The notes beneath the pieces are model-generated. The model did no database searches. It was not told where the DNA came from and saw nothing but the letters and a program-made list of their open reading frames with translations. Position numbers and translations under genes: made by a program. A stretch of 64,000 nucleotides of DNA from Sphingobacterium pedocola (GTDB lineage Bacteria > Bacteroidota > Bacteroidia > Sphingobacteriales > Sphingobacteriaceae). Location: contig NZ_MU158690.1 in the NCBI RefSeq assembly GCF_015209965.1, forward strand, positions 124,854 through 188,853. Direction: 5' to 3'. Shown here piece after piece: positions 27,100 through 35,672 of the stretch (positions are counted from its first letter, which is position 1; the number at the start of each line of letters is the position of its first letter).

Positions 27100-29652
27100 A
27101 TGATAAAAGCGATATGTTCAAGCCTATGTGCTTTCGTATTATTTGCGTCGCAAGTAAATGGCGCATCACCACAAGATACCTTACAAATAGATGTGAGCTG
27201 GTTGCCGATTGAAAACAACTATGCCGGTAAAGAGCAGGCACTTTCTGTATTGACGTTTAAAAATAATGGCCAGGTAGCTTTGCCTAAAACCGGCTGGCGG
27301 CTGTATTTTAACTTTATACGAATTGCGACAGCCAAAAACGAGCAAAATCTGCTGGATATTAACCATGTTAATGGTGATCTATTCTATTTTACGCCCTCCA
27401 AAGACTTCGAAGGACTAAAGCCAGGAGAAGAAATTAGCTATGAGCTGGTTTCCCATTCGTGGTTAGTCAACCGTTCGGATGCGCCACAGGGATTTTATGT
27501 CGTTTGGGATGACAAGCGAATCCAGCCTTTGGCACCCGTGCAAATTCTTGCTCCAGCAAATGAAAAAAAATTCTACCGGATAGCGAATGACAAAGAAGAA
27601 ACATCGGCGTCTTTATTTGCGCAGAATCAAATGATCCATGGTGAAACCAAGGTAACTTCTGCGAGGATCTTTCCGACACCTCAGGTTTACGAAGAGAAAG
27701 CCGGTGAATTTGAGATCAATCATTCCACAAAAATAGTCGGCGATGAAGCGTTTTCGAAGGAAGTCAACCTGTTGAAAGAAGATATTTTTAATTTAACAGG
27801 AGTTGATCTGCCAGTCGGTGCGGGCACTAAAAATATCATACAATTTAAAAAAGAAGCCGGACTGTCTGTCGAGGGTTATCGTTTGGATATAAATCCAAAT
27901 GGGATCTGGATTTTCGCCAGCGAAGCAGCAGGAGCCTTTTACGCTATTCAATCGTTGAAGACACTCATTGACCCCCAGTATTTCGCCTCTTCGAATAATA
28001 AATCCATTCCGTTGCCCGCTATCACCGTTGCAGATGAACCCCGATTTGGCAGAAGGGCACTGATGCTGGATGTAGCACGAAATTTTCAACCCAAAGCACA
28101 GATACTTAAAGTGTTGGATATGATGGGATTATATAAGCTTAATACCTTGCATTTTCATCTGAATGATGATGAAGGTTGGCGCTTGGAAATTTCGAGTTTT
28201 CCAGAGCTAACAGCAATCGGCAGTCAGCGGGGGCATATCTTTGGCGAAGAGCACACTAGTCTCCCACCCTCGTATGGTTCAGGGCCATTTGTAGGCCAAA
28301 ACTCCGGATCGGGTTATTATACTAAAGCAGATTTTATGGAAATACTGCAATACGCGACAGCGCGACATATTCGTGTCATTCCCGAAATCGAAACACCGGG
28401 CCATGCCCGTGCTGCAATCAAAGCGATGGAGGCTAGATATCATCGGTTGATGAAAGAAGGCAAAGCAGCCGAAGCCAAAAAGTATCTATTACGGGATTTC
28501 GACGATCAGTCTGTGTACCGGTCGGTTCAAAAATGGAATGATAATGTAATGGATGTTTCGATGCCCTCGGTATACGATTTTTTGGAGGTCGTAGTAGATG
28601 ATGTTATCGCGCTCTATCAAGAGGCTGGCGCCCCCTTGGAGACCATTCACTTTGGTGGCGATGAAGTGCCGCAGGGAGTTTGGGAAAAATCACCGGCATT
28701 TGCCACGCTAAAAGCTACAAATTCGCAAATACAGCAGGCAGATCAATTGTGGGACTACTTTTTTGATAACGTTTATAACCTGTTGAAAGCTCGAAATCTA
28801 ACCCTATTTGGTTGGGAGGAAGTAGGGATGCACAAGGTTCTTGATGAAAATGGAAGAAAAAAATGGATACCCAATGAACAGTTTAAAAACCGCAATATCC
28901 ACCTTAATGTCTGGAATAACTTATCTGGAAACGAAGACTTGGCCTATCGGTTGGCGAATGCAGGGTATAAGGTGATGCTTTCTTTTGTGAGCAACTTTTA
29001 TTTGGATATGGCATATTACAAAAGCTTCAACGAGCCTGGGTTTTATTGGGGAGGTCTCATTAATTTAGAGCGACCCTATAGCTTTATTCCGTTTGATTAT
29101 TTAAAAAACCAACAACAGGATTGGCTGAGGCGACAACTGCGGCCTGAAGTATTGCAAAATGCGGAAAAATTAACCGCAGTCGGCCGGGAAAATATCATAG
29201 GAATTCAGGGCCTACTTTGGTCAGAGACCGTCAAAAATAAGGCACAGATGGAGTATCTGATTTTACCCCGCTTCTTTGCGCTGGCCGAAAAAGCATGGGC
29301 ACAAGCTCCAAGTTGGGAAACCGAAACGGATGACGCTCTTTTCAAAAAGCAGTATACCGGAGACTTGAAAACTTTTTACCATACCTTGGGTAGTCGTGAA
29401 TTGAAGCGTATGGATTATTATGCCGGAGGTTTCAATTACCGTATCCCGCGACCAGGTGTCAAATCGGTTGATGGAAAGCTATATGTAAATACCGAGCTGC
29501 CGGGTTTTAGCGTTCGATATACCGTAGACGGTTCAGAGCCTACTGTCCATAGTCCGCTGTATACACAGCCGATTGAATTTAAAGAAGATGTACGCTTTAG
29601 ATCATTTAGTGATTTAGGCAGAGGGTCTGATGTCTCAACTATAAACAATTAA
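27100..29652 (+). CDS. GH20 beta-N-acetylhexosaminidase with chitobiase-type accessory domains
   Basis: 850 aa from the ATG at 27100. Signal peptide, then a chitobiase N-terminal (CHB_HEX) domain (ALPKTGWRLYFNFIR), a GH20b domain, the catalytic barrel from PRFGRRALMLDVARNF with NTLHFHLNDDEGWRLEI and IHFGGDEVPQGVW (Asp-Glu pair near residue 526), and a C-terminal CHB_HEX_C-like domain (SVRYTVDGSEPTVHSPLY). The layout matches Serratia-type chitobiase, which releases GlcNAc from chitobiose and similar ends. A TTG at 27067 opens the frame earlier but the signal peptide requires the ATG. Confidence 0.94.
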   Translation: MIKAICSSLCAFVLFASQVNGASPQDTLQIDVSWLPIENNYAGKEQALSVLTFKNNGQVALPKTGWRLYFNFIRIATAKNEQNLLDINHVNGDLFYFTPSKDFEGLKPGEEISYELVSHSWLVNRSDAPQGFYVVWDDKRIQPLAPVQILAPANEKKFYRIANDKEETSASLFAQNQMIHGETKVTSARIFPTPQVYEEKAGEFEINHSTKIVGDEAFSKEVNLLKEDIFNLTGVDLPVGAGTKNIIQFKKEAGLSVEGYRLDINPNGIWIFASEAAGAFYAIQSLKTLIDPQYFASSNNKSIPLPAITVADEPRFGRRALMLDVARNFQPKAQILKVLDMMGLYKLNTLHFHLNDDEGWRLEISSFPELTAIGSQRGHIFGEEHTSLPPSYGSGPFVGQNSGSGYYTKADFMEILQYATARHIRVIPEIETPGHARAAIKAMEARYHRLMKEGKAAEAKKYLLRDFDDQSVYRSVQKWNDNVMDVSMPSVYDFLEVVVDDVIALYQEAGAPLETIHFGGDEVPQGVWEKSPAFATLKATNSQIQQADQLWDYFFDNVYNLLKARNLTLFGWEEVGMHKVLDENGRKKWIPNEQFKNRNIHLNVWNNLSGNEDLAYRLANAGYKVMLSFVSNFYLDMAYYKSFNEPGFYWGGLINLERPYSFIPFDYLKNQQQDWLRRQLRPEVLQNAEKLTAVGRENIIGIQGLLWSETVKNKAQMEYLILPRFFALAEKAWAQAPSWETETDDALFKKQYTGDLKTFYHTLGSRELKRMDYYAGGFNYRIPRPGVKSVDGKLYVNTELPGFSVRYTVDGSEPTVHSPLYTQPIEFKEDVRFRSFSDLGRGSDVSTINN

Positions 29653-29665
29653 CAACGGAAGAATA

Positions 29666-30982
29666 ATGGCACAAGGTAAGACAGTATCCGTATCCTCACT
29701 CAGTAAAAGAGACACGATAATTTCCATTTCGATTATTGGGGGCTTATTTTTTATTTTTGGTTTTGTGACGTGGATCAATGCGATCTTGATACCTTATTTT
29801 AAGATCGCTTGCGAACTCAATCACTTTGAATCTTATCTTGTCGCTTTTGCCTTTTACATTGCTTATCTGGTTATGTCATTGCCTGCCGGCTATCTATTGA
29901 AAAAGATCGGATTTAAGAGGGGGATGATGGTGGGCTTTTTGATTATGTCCATAGGTGCTGGGCTGTTTGTTCCCGCGGGATTTTCCAGGGCATATCCGGT
30001 GTTTTTGACAGGGCTTTTTACCTTAGGTATAGGGTTGTCGATATTGCAGACGGCCGCTAATCCGTATATTACGATCCTGGGCGACAAAGAACGCGCAGCG
30101 CAGCGATTTAGTATTATGGGGATCTGTAACAAACTGGCCGGTATTATTGCACCATTACTGTTTGCTGCGGTTATTTTACGTTCGACCGATAATGCGCTAT
30201 TCGAGCAGATAAATCTGATGGAAGGCCTTGTGAAAGAGCAGGCGTTGGACGCGCTTATTGCGCGTGTTATCGTACCTTACGCGGTCGTGGCGGTTGTGTT
30301 ATTGTTACTAGGTCTCCTAGTGCGTTACTCACCTTTGCCCGAAATCGATACGGAGACTGAAGATGAGCAGATGGCAACCTCCAATGCAAATAAGAAAAGT
30401 ATTCTTGATTTTCCACATTTAGTACTTGGTGCTATTGCGATTTTCTTTCATGTCGGTTCGCAGGTAATCGCTGTGGACAGCATCATCAACTACGTGGCTG
30501 AGACTGGTGTGCCTTTTTTGGAGGCCAAGGTTTTCCCCTCTTACACATTGACGGCTACGATTGTTGGTTATTTGTTGGGGATCGCATTTATTCCCAAAGT
30601 CATGAGCCAATTAACTGCATTACGAATATGTACCATTTCCGGGCTGTTGCTGAGCGTACTGGTCATATTGGTAGAAGGTAAGGTCGATTTATTCGGGCAT
30701 TATACCGATGTATCGGTTTGGTTTATCGTGTTGTTGGGCTTTGCCAATTCCATGATCTGGGCGGGCGTATGGCCTTTAGCGTTGGACAATCTCGGACGTT
30801 TTATCAAAATAGGCGCTTCCCTACTGATCATGGGCTTGTGTGGAAATGCATTAATGCCTTTGATATATGGCTATTTGGCCGATACACATGGACTGAAAGA
30901 AGCCTACTGGGTATTGGTGCCCTGCTATGTATACCTAATATTTTATGCGTACTATGGCTTTAAACTAAAGAAGTGGAGGTAG
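29666..30982 (+). CDS. FucP/NagP-like sugar MFS transporter
   Basis: 438 aa with about 12 membrane segments. The N-terminal GGLFFIFGFVTWINAILIPYFK and GIGLSILQTAANPYITILG segments are typical of the fucose/glucose/galactose:H+ symporter family that includes NagP. It closes the GlcNAc operon, 13 bp after the second GH20, so uptake of GlcNAc across the inner membrane is the likely job. No GlcNAc kinase gene is found near it; phosphorylation must occur by an enzyme coded elsewhere. Confidence 0.9.
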   Translation: MAQGKTVSVSSLSKRDTIISISIIGGLFFIFGFVTWINAILIPYFKIACELNHFESYLVAFAFYIAYLVMSLPAGYLLKKIGFKRGMMVGFLIMSIGAGLFVPAGFSRAYPVFLTGLFTLGIGLSILQTAANPYITILGDKERAAQRFSIMGICNKLAGIIAPLLFAAVILRSTDNALFEQINLMEGLVKEQALDALIARVIVPYAVVAVVLLLLGLLVRYSPLPEIDTETEDEQMATSNANKKSILDFPHLVLGAIAIFFHVGSQVIAVDSIINYVAETGVPFLEAKVFPSYTLTATIVGYLLGIAFIPKVMSQLTALRICTISGLLLSVLVILVEGKVDLFGHYTDVSVWFIVLLGFANSMIWAGVWPLALDNLGRFIKIGASLLIMGLCGNALMPLIYGYLADTHGLKEAYWVLVPCYVYLIFYAYYGFKLKKWR

Positions 30983-31321
30983 ATTATATTAATAATATAC
31001 GGAGAGGAATCATTGGTTTCTAGGTTTACTCAAGCATTTGAAGAGTTAAACGCTATAGACGTCAACAGTAAATTGTAGTTGGTAACCACCGCGTACTTTG
31101 CAAATTTAAGATCTCAACTTAGACTTGCAAAGTACAATTTCGGATAATCTCAAACATCTTATCCATCCCGCTACCACCATGATCGCTTTCTCCGTGCGGT
31201 CTGTTAGTACTTTCTAATTCACAACTTAAAATAAGAAATCATTTTTTGGCTATTTTTTAAGACTAAATTAATGACTAATTAATATTGTAAAGATAACTTT
31301 AGCGATTAAAGATTAGTTACC
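30983..31321. other. Intergenic region between the GlcNAc operon and the ECF sigma gene
   Basis: 339 bp. Contains an 11-bp perfect inverted repeat GTACTTTGCAA (31093-31103) with its complement at 31125-31135, separated by 21 nt and lacking a T-run. No gene. A partial -7 box TAACTTTA at 31294-31301 precedes the sigma gene. Confidence 0.5.
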
Positions 31322-31933
31322 ATGTCGGAAAATGAAGAAGTATATTGGATTAATATTCGTGTGAGAGAAGGTGATCACCAGGCTTTTTTAGAGATCTACA
31401 ATCGCTTCAACAAGACGCTGTATCATTTTGTCAAGAAGTTCATTCAAGATACGGACGTTATCGACGATACTATACACGATGCTTTCCTTAATCTTTGGAA
31501 CGCAAGGCATCGGATCGAAGGAAATCATCCGATTGAAGGCTATCTATTCCGGATAACACGAAACCTAATTTTCAAACAGCTGAAATCCCAATTAAAGTCT
31601 GCTGAAGCAATGGTAGAGTTACGTTATTTTGAAGAAAAGAGGGCCGTACAACAATCTGTAGAGCAGTTAGTCATCCATGAAGAATACGAAGGCATCTATG
31701 AATTGGCAATTGATCGACTGCCACCGCAGCGCAAGAAAATATTTATTATGTCTCGAGAAAAGGGACTGAGTTATAAGGAAATCGCTCAATTTTTGGAGAT
31801 CTCACCCAATACTGTCAAAGAGCATATGTCTTTAGCGATGAAATCGATACGGGATTATATTGCCAAAGACCATGATGTGATTCTGAAATTATTGATTTTC
31901 TTTCTTTTGTTTATGGACGTGACCAGGTCTTAA
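31322..31933 (+). CDS. ECF RNA polymerase sigma factor (intact)
   Basis: 203 aa. Region 2 near residues 17-85 (AFLEIYNRFNKTLYHFVKKF, DDTIHDAFLNLW, GYLFRITRNLIFKQLK) and region 4 near 130-185 (LPPQRKKIFIMSREKGLSYKEIAQFLEISPNTVKEHMSLAMKSI). The end is hydrophobic (LLIFFLLFMDV), as in many Bacteroidota ECF sigmas. It has no FecR gene beside it. It converges with the minus-strand FecR/SusC locus, whose own sigma is truncated (42642), so it is a candidate partner for that FecR. Confidence 0.94.
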   Translation: MSENEEVYWINIRVREGDHQAFLEIYNRFNKTLYHFVKKFIQDTDVIDDTIHDAFLNLWNARHRIEGNHPIEGYLFRITRNLIFKQLKSQLKSAEAMVELRYFEEKRAVQQSVEQLVIHEEYEGIYELAIDRLPPQRKKIFIMSREKGLSYKEIAQFLEISPNTVKEHMSLAMKSIRDYIAKDHDVILKLLIFFLLFMDVTRS

Positions 31934-31955
31934 TCACCGAACTCCCTCAGCTTAC

Positions 31956-32768
31956 TTATTCAGTACGCTTCTTCAAATATTTCGACTTTTGGGCATACCG
32001 TTTGCCGAATTTCCGTTGAGAAATCGCGTCCAGATGCACGCCATCTTCCAGCGATGTTAGACCTTCTCCTGAAACCACATCGTAGTGCATAATAATTTGT
32101 TTTGCTTCATGAAAAGCCTGATTAATCATTGCTTCATTGTCTCTAAAATGCGGAACTTCACCCGCAATGAAAGGAACTTCAGGTGTCTGAAAATCATAAC
32201 GTAAGGTAGCCACTAAAGCGACCAATTTTTCTTTATAAACCGATGCTTTTTTTGGTGATTGATCTGCTTCCCCTTGATGCCATAGAATGCCTTTCAATAC
32301 GCCTTTTTGCAAGGCTTTCTGTGTTCTTTTCAGCGCATCGTCGTAGGGATACGAGTTCGTTTGATGCCAATAGACTCCCTGTTTCCATATATCAATACTA
32401 GAGCCCCCTGCAGCACAAGGGATCAACCCGATGACTATTTCCTTCTTGTTGCCAGCGAGCATCTCTCGAGCGAAAGCAAGACCAGGACCAACACCGGCAG
32501 CGGGTTTGTCAAAATGTATGGGTTCTTTGGCGATTTCCCAGTCACCCTCACTATTTAGTCTTAAAATACGAGGACTCCCAACGGTGTCCTGTGGCTCTAC
32601 TATACCTCGGCCAGCCATATTTGACTGACCGATTAAGAGGTAAAGATGGAAATTTTCTTTCGCAACCGCTATTTCAACTTTTTCTCGCTCATGAGGTATT
32701 GCTGCGGTTTGTGCACATATTTCATCGGCCAAAGTACAGAAAAATAAAAAAGCTAGGAATTTTTGCAT
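31956..32768 (-). CDS. Secreted SGNH-type carbohydrate esterase (SASA/DUF303 family)
   Basis: 270 aa with signal peptide (cut near EICAQ). Block I is LIGQSNMAGRG with the catalytic Ser near residue 49; the oxyanion Gly region is IPCAAGGSSID; WHQGEADQ is the family's block III; DGVHLDAISQR holds the catalytic Asp/His. The family includes sialate O-acetylesterases and acetylxylan esterases, which remove acetyl groups from glycans. Last gene of the FecR-linked operon. Confidence 0.88.
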   Translation of the reverse strand: MQKFLAFLFFCTLADEICAQTAAIPHEREKVEIAVAKENFHLYLLIGQSNMAGRGIVEPQDTVGSPRILRLNSEGDWEIAKEPIHFDKPAAGVGPGLAFAREMLAGNKKEIVIGLIPCAAGGSSIDIWKQGVYWHQTNSYPYDDALKRTQKALQKGVLKGILWHQGEADQSPKKASVYKEKLVALVATLRYDFQTPEVPFIAGEVPHFRDNEAMINQAFHEAKQIIMHYDVVSGEGLTSLEDGVHLDAISQRKFGKRYAQKSKYLKKRTE

Positions 32769-32775
32769 GTTGACA

Positions 32776-34254
32776 TTATTGTTTTGTAATTTTTACTGAT
32801 TTGCTACGCTGCGCATCCACATCCACGCGTACATCCAATACCGAGAATTCCGATGTTTCGATAACCTGATGAATACTTCCCTCTGACACCTTGTATTTCC
32901 CTTTCGCCATAACAAAGCGGACATTACAATTTGGCAAGTCTACTTCGAAATCATTGGTGATGAGCGCTTCATTAGACGTTTCTTCGCCTGTATTGTTCTT
33001 TTTGAAATCCAACGTCAGGTTCATAATCAAATCATCATAAGCTGCCGTAGGATTTTTACAGAACCTAAGCGGAGGGGAGTGCTGGAAAGTATCGCTATCA
33101 ATCGTGAAAATACGGAAGAAACCCAGTGTTTTTTCCCAGTTGGCAATCTCGCCGCTTCTAACCACGACCCCCGGTCGTAGACTGAGCGTGGGCGTAGTGC
33201 CAACAAGCTCCTGATGTGGTCGATGGCTGTGCCCGTTGAGCAATATATTTATTTTATTGCGATCGACAAAAGCGGTATCTATTCGGTTATGCCTGTGCTG
33301 TGCCATGATGCGTAATTTGCCATGCCCCGCTGTGTTCAGAAAGCTATCTAACAACATCCCCTGTAATCCCGACATCGGCGCAAGATCAGGAACATCAGCA
33401 ACAGGATCTCCCAAATAATCGTCTGAACCTATGATTCTGGTATCTAGATAGGAAAAACCGTACACCCGCTTCCCCATCAATCGATTCCATTGGGCCGCTT
33501 TAGCGGGATAATTATCTGGTTTTGGCCCGTAAAAATCATGGTTGCCAGGAATAGAAAAAACAGGAGCATTAAAACCGTAAATACCCGAAAATCCACCTGC
33601 TCCTTCAAAGTAATTCTTATATTTTTCCTCCGCCAGTGGCGGGTTGTCGAACCCCGAGCGAACCACTCCACCCCAACCCAGCGAATCGGCATCATAACGG
33701 GTATAATCATGAATAATATCACCAGTCACGATAATGTATTCGGGATGAATAATATTTGCTACTTCAATAAAGCGATCGAGTAATTCCAGTTCTTTCGCAT
33801 AGCCGTTCTCGGGCGTTCCTATCCATTGCCGAGAGGTATGCGGATCGCTAATATGAATAAAGCGATGCGGATTACGAAACGCTTTCAGCACTTTCACGGA
33901 TCGTTTTGAAATATTGGTTTCACCTCCACTCATTACGATCAGGTCATACAATTCCTCAGGAGTGCCTTTCGGAATAGTTACTCGGATCTGATTGCTGACG
34001 GTTGCCTTTGTAAACGTATCATATTCGAACCGCCCTATCCTGACTGTATCAACTTGCAAAACCACGCGATTGTACGGTCCTTTTAGCAGGATAGAATCGA
34101 TCGGCATACCGGCGGTATTGTCGTATAGGATCTCGATTGTCTGTCCCGTTGCTAAGATCGCTGGACTAGCCCGCCAAGGATATACAATCTGGTTGGCATT
34201 GACCGAAGTGCATGCGCAGAGAATACTTAAAAATGCAAAAATAAAACGTCTCAT
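32776..34254 (-). CDS. Secreted calcineurin-like metallophosphoesterase
   Basis: 492 aa from the ATG at 34254 (MRRFIFAFLSILCACTS); an upstream ATG at 34287 adds 11 residues before the signal. All metallophosphoesterase motifs are visible: HISDPHTSRQ (D-x-H), TGDIIHD, PGNHDFYG, AQHRHN and NGHSHRPHQ. An N-terminal Ig-like domain (about 35-140) and a C-terminal beta domain flank the catalytic core. It sits between the DUF5000-type lipoprotein and the SGNH esterase, so it should act on a ligand of the SusC/SusD pair. The substrate is unknown. Confidence 0.88.
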   Translation of the reverse strand: MRRFIFAFLSILCACTSVNANQIVYPWRASPAILATGQTIEILYDNTAGMPIDSILLKGPYNRVVLQVDTVRIGRFEYDTFTKATVSNQIRVTIPKGTPEELYDLIVMSGGETNISKRSVKVLKAFRNPHRFIHISDPHTSRQWIGTPENGYAKELELLDRFIEVANIIHPEYIIVTGDIIHDYTRYDADSLGWGGVVRSGFDNPPLAEEKYKNYFEGAGGFSGIYGFNAPVFSIPGNHDFYGPKPDNYPAKAAQWNRLMGKRVYGFSYLDTRIIGSDDYLGDPVADVPDLAPMSGLQGMLLDSFLNTAGHGKLRIMAQHRHNRIDTAFVDRNKINILLNGHSHRPHQELVGTTPTLSLRPGVVVRSGEIANWEKTLGFFRIFTIDSDTFQHSPPLRFCKNPTAAYDDLIMNLTLDFKKNNTGEETSNEALITNDFEVDLPNCNVRFVMAKGKYKVSEGSIHQVIETSEFSVLDVRVDVDAQRSKSVKITKQ

Positions 34255-34293
34255 TTTACTGTGGTTAATTTTCTTTAAATACAACATCTTTTA

Positions 34294-35652
34294 TTAATCA
34301 TAGGAACCCCAAAATTGCAATTCGCTCCATTGGATGTAAGGAACATTGTCCGTACTATTCTTTTTAAGTACAAACCGTATATAGCGAAACGCTTTGTCAT
34401 TCTTGTCAGGGTCAATATCAAAGCCGAAACCATCCATCACGAAAGCGATATCCTCGGCACTTTCGACCTGTGGCGAATTATTAGGCGTTCCTGATGGAAA
34501 TTCAACCGTACAATCAGCAAGTTTTTCCCAGTCGTTTTTCCACTCGTCCGTACCGCCGGCCTCAGGCCATGAGGTCCAATATTTTAGGTTATCCGCCTGA
34601 CTTCCGTCGCCAATTTCAGTAACGGCTTTCGGATTATTGGTGCCCCAAACTTCAAATTCATACCATGCCCAAGCAGAATAAACCGGCGAACGCCCCCTGG
34701 TAAAATATTTAAACCTGCTATATTTGGCAGCTACTCCCATATCAATTGTCATATACGCAGGAAGCGTATACACCGATGAAATTGCTCCCGGAACAAATTG
34801 ATTCATCGTGCCAGGTCTATAATAGAAATAGTTAGAATTATCCCACGTATTTCCATCGTAAAGATTCCGAACTTTTCCACGGTAGGCCGACTGAGAGCCT
34901 GCATTGGTTTGTAGGGGTTCTCCTCTGTATATATTGTTGCTGTAATCATACAGGTCCCATAGATATGTCGTGCCGACCATCCCTTGAATCTGTATTTCAT
35001 ATAAAGGCGTCAATACAGTGTCCAAAGGAGCTGCAATATGGTTCCATCGATCGCTCACCTCAAACGAAAAAGTTTGTTCAACAGCATCGAAATTTCTAAA
35101 GGTGTAACCACCGTTTTCTGCGCTTGAATAATGTCTTTCGAAGAGTACTTTATCGCCAGCGGAATCAGTTGTGTATAAGGATATAGCTACAGGTTTTTTT
35201 AAAGGGTTATTCCATAATGCACGCACTCCACTGAAGGCGGTCTGCGCTGTTAATGTTTCGCGTATTTCCACCACAGGTGGAGTTAGCGGGCGAATGGTCA
35301 CAAGTACGGGCTTCGATAGGTTGTTGCTTTTGTCTGCCGCATATAGCTGGACAATATGCTCGTCGGTATCCGCATATCCGTCGAGTACTATAGAATCTTT
35401 GAACGCAGACGCATAAACTTCTAAGATTTCTTCACTTTCACTAAAATTGTAAACAGCTTTTGCCCCTAATAAGTCGCTGTCATGGGGTAGCGTATAGTAA
35501 AGGACCGCTCCGCCATTAATATTTTTTACCCGTACATTGGTAATTGTACCTGGGGGGACATTATCCATTGGATCCGCCCAATCCTGTACCTCAGTACAAC
35601 CCCAAGAGAGAGCCAGCAGAAGTGCAGCTATAAATAACGATAACTTTTTCAT
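34294..35652 (-). CDS. SusD-linked lipoprotein with DUF4959/DUF5126/DUF5000-type domains
   Basis: 452 aa. Lipobox ALSWGCTEV. The N-terminal third (VPPGTITNVRVKNINGGAVLYYTLPHDSDLLGAKAVY) is the DUF4959 pattern, the middle DUF5126-like, and the C-terminal 150 residues a discoidin-like DUF5000 jelly roll (ITIDMG-like TIDMGVAAKYSRFKYF, WYEFEVWGTNNP, FRYIRFVLKKN, SELQFWG). Such proteins take the SusE-like place in glycan loci and are thought to bind sugars at the surface. Confidence 0.9.
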   Translation of the reverse strand: MKKLSLFIAALLLALSWGCTEVQDWADPMDNVPPGTITNVRVKNINGGAVLYYTLPHDSDLLGAKAVYNFSESEEILEVYASAFKDSIVLDGYADTDEHIVQLYAADKSNNLSKPVLVTIRPLTPPVVEIRETLTAQTAFSGVRALWNNPLKKPVAISLYTTDSAGDKVLFERHYSSAENGGYTFRNFDAVEQTFSFEVSDRWNHIAAPLDTVLTPLYEIQIQGMVGTTYLWDLYDYSNNIYRGEPLQTNAGSQSAYRGKVRNLYDGNTWDNSNYFYYRPGTMNQFVPGAISSVYTLPAYMTIDMGVAAKYSRFKYFTRGRSPVYSAWAWYEFEVWGTNNPKAVTEIGDGSQADNLKYWTSWPEAGGTDEWKNDWEKLADCTVEFPSGTPNNSPQVESAEDIAFVMDGFGFDIDPDKNDKAFRYIRFVLKKNSTDNVPYIQWSELQFWGSYD

Positions 35653-35672
35653 GAGTATTTGTTTTCAATTTT

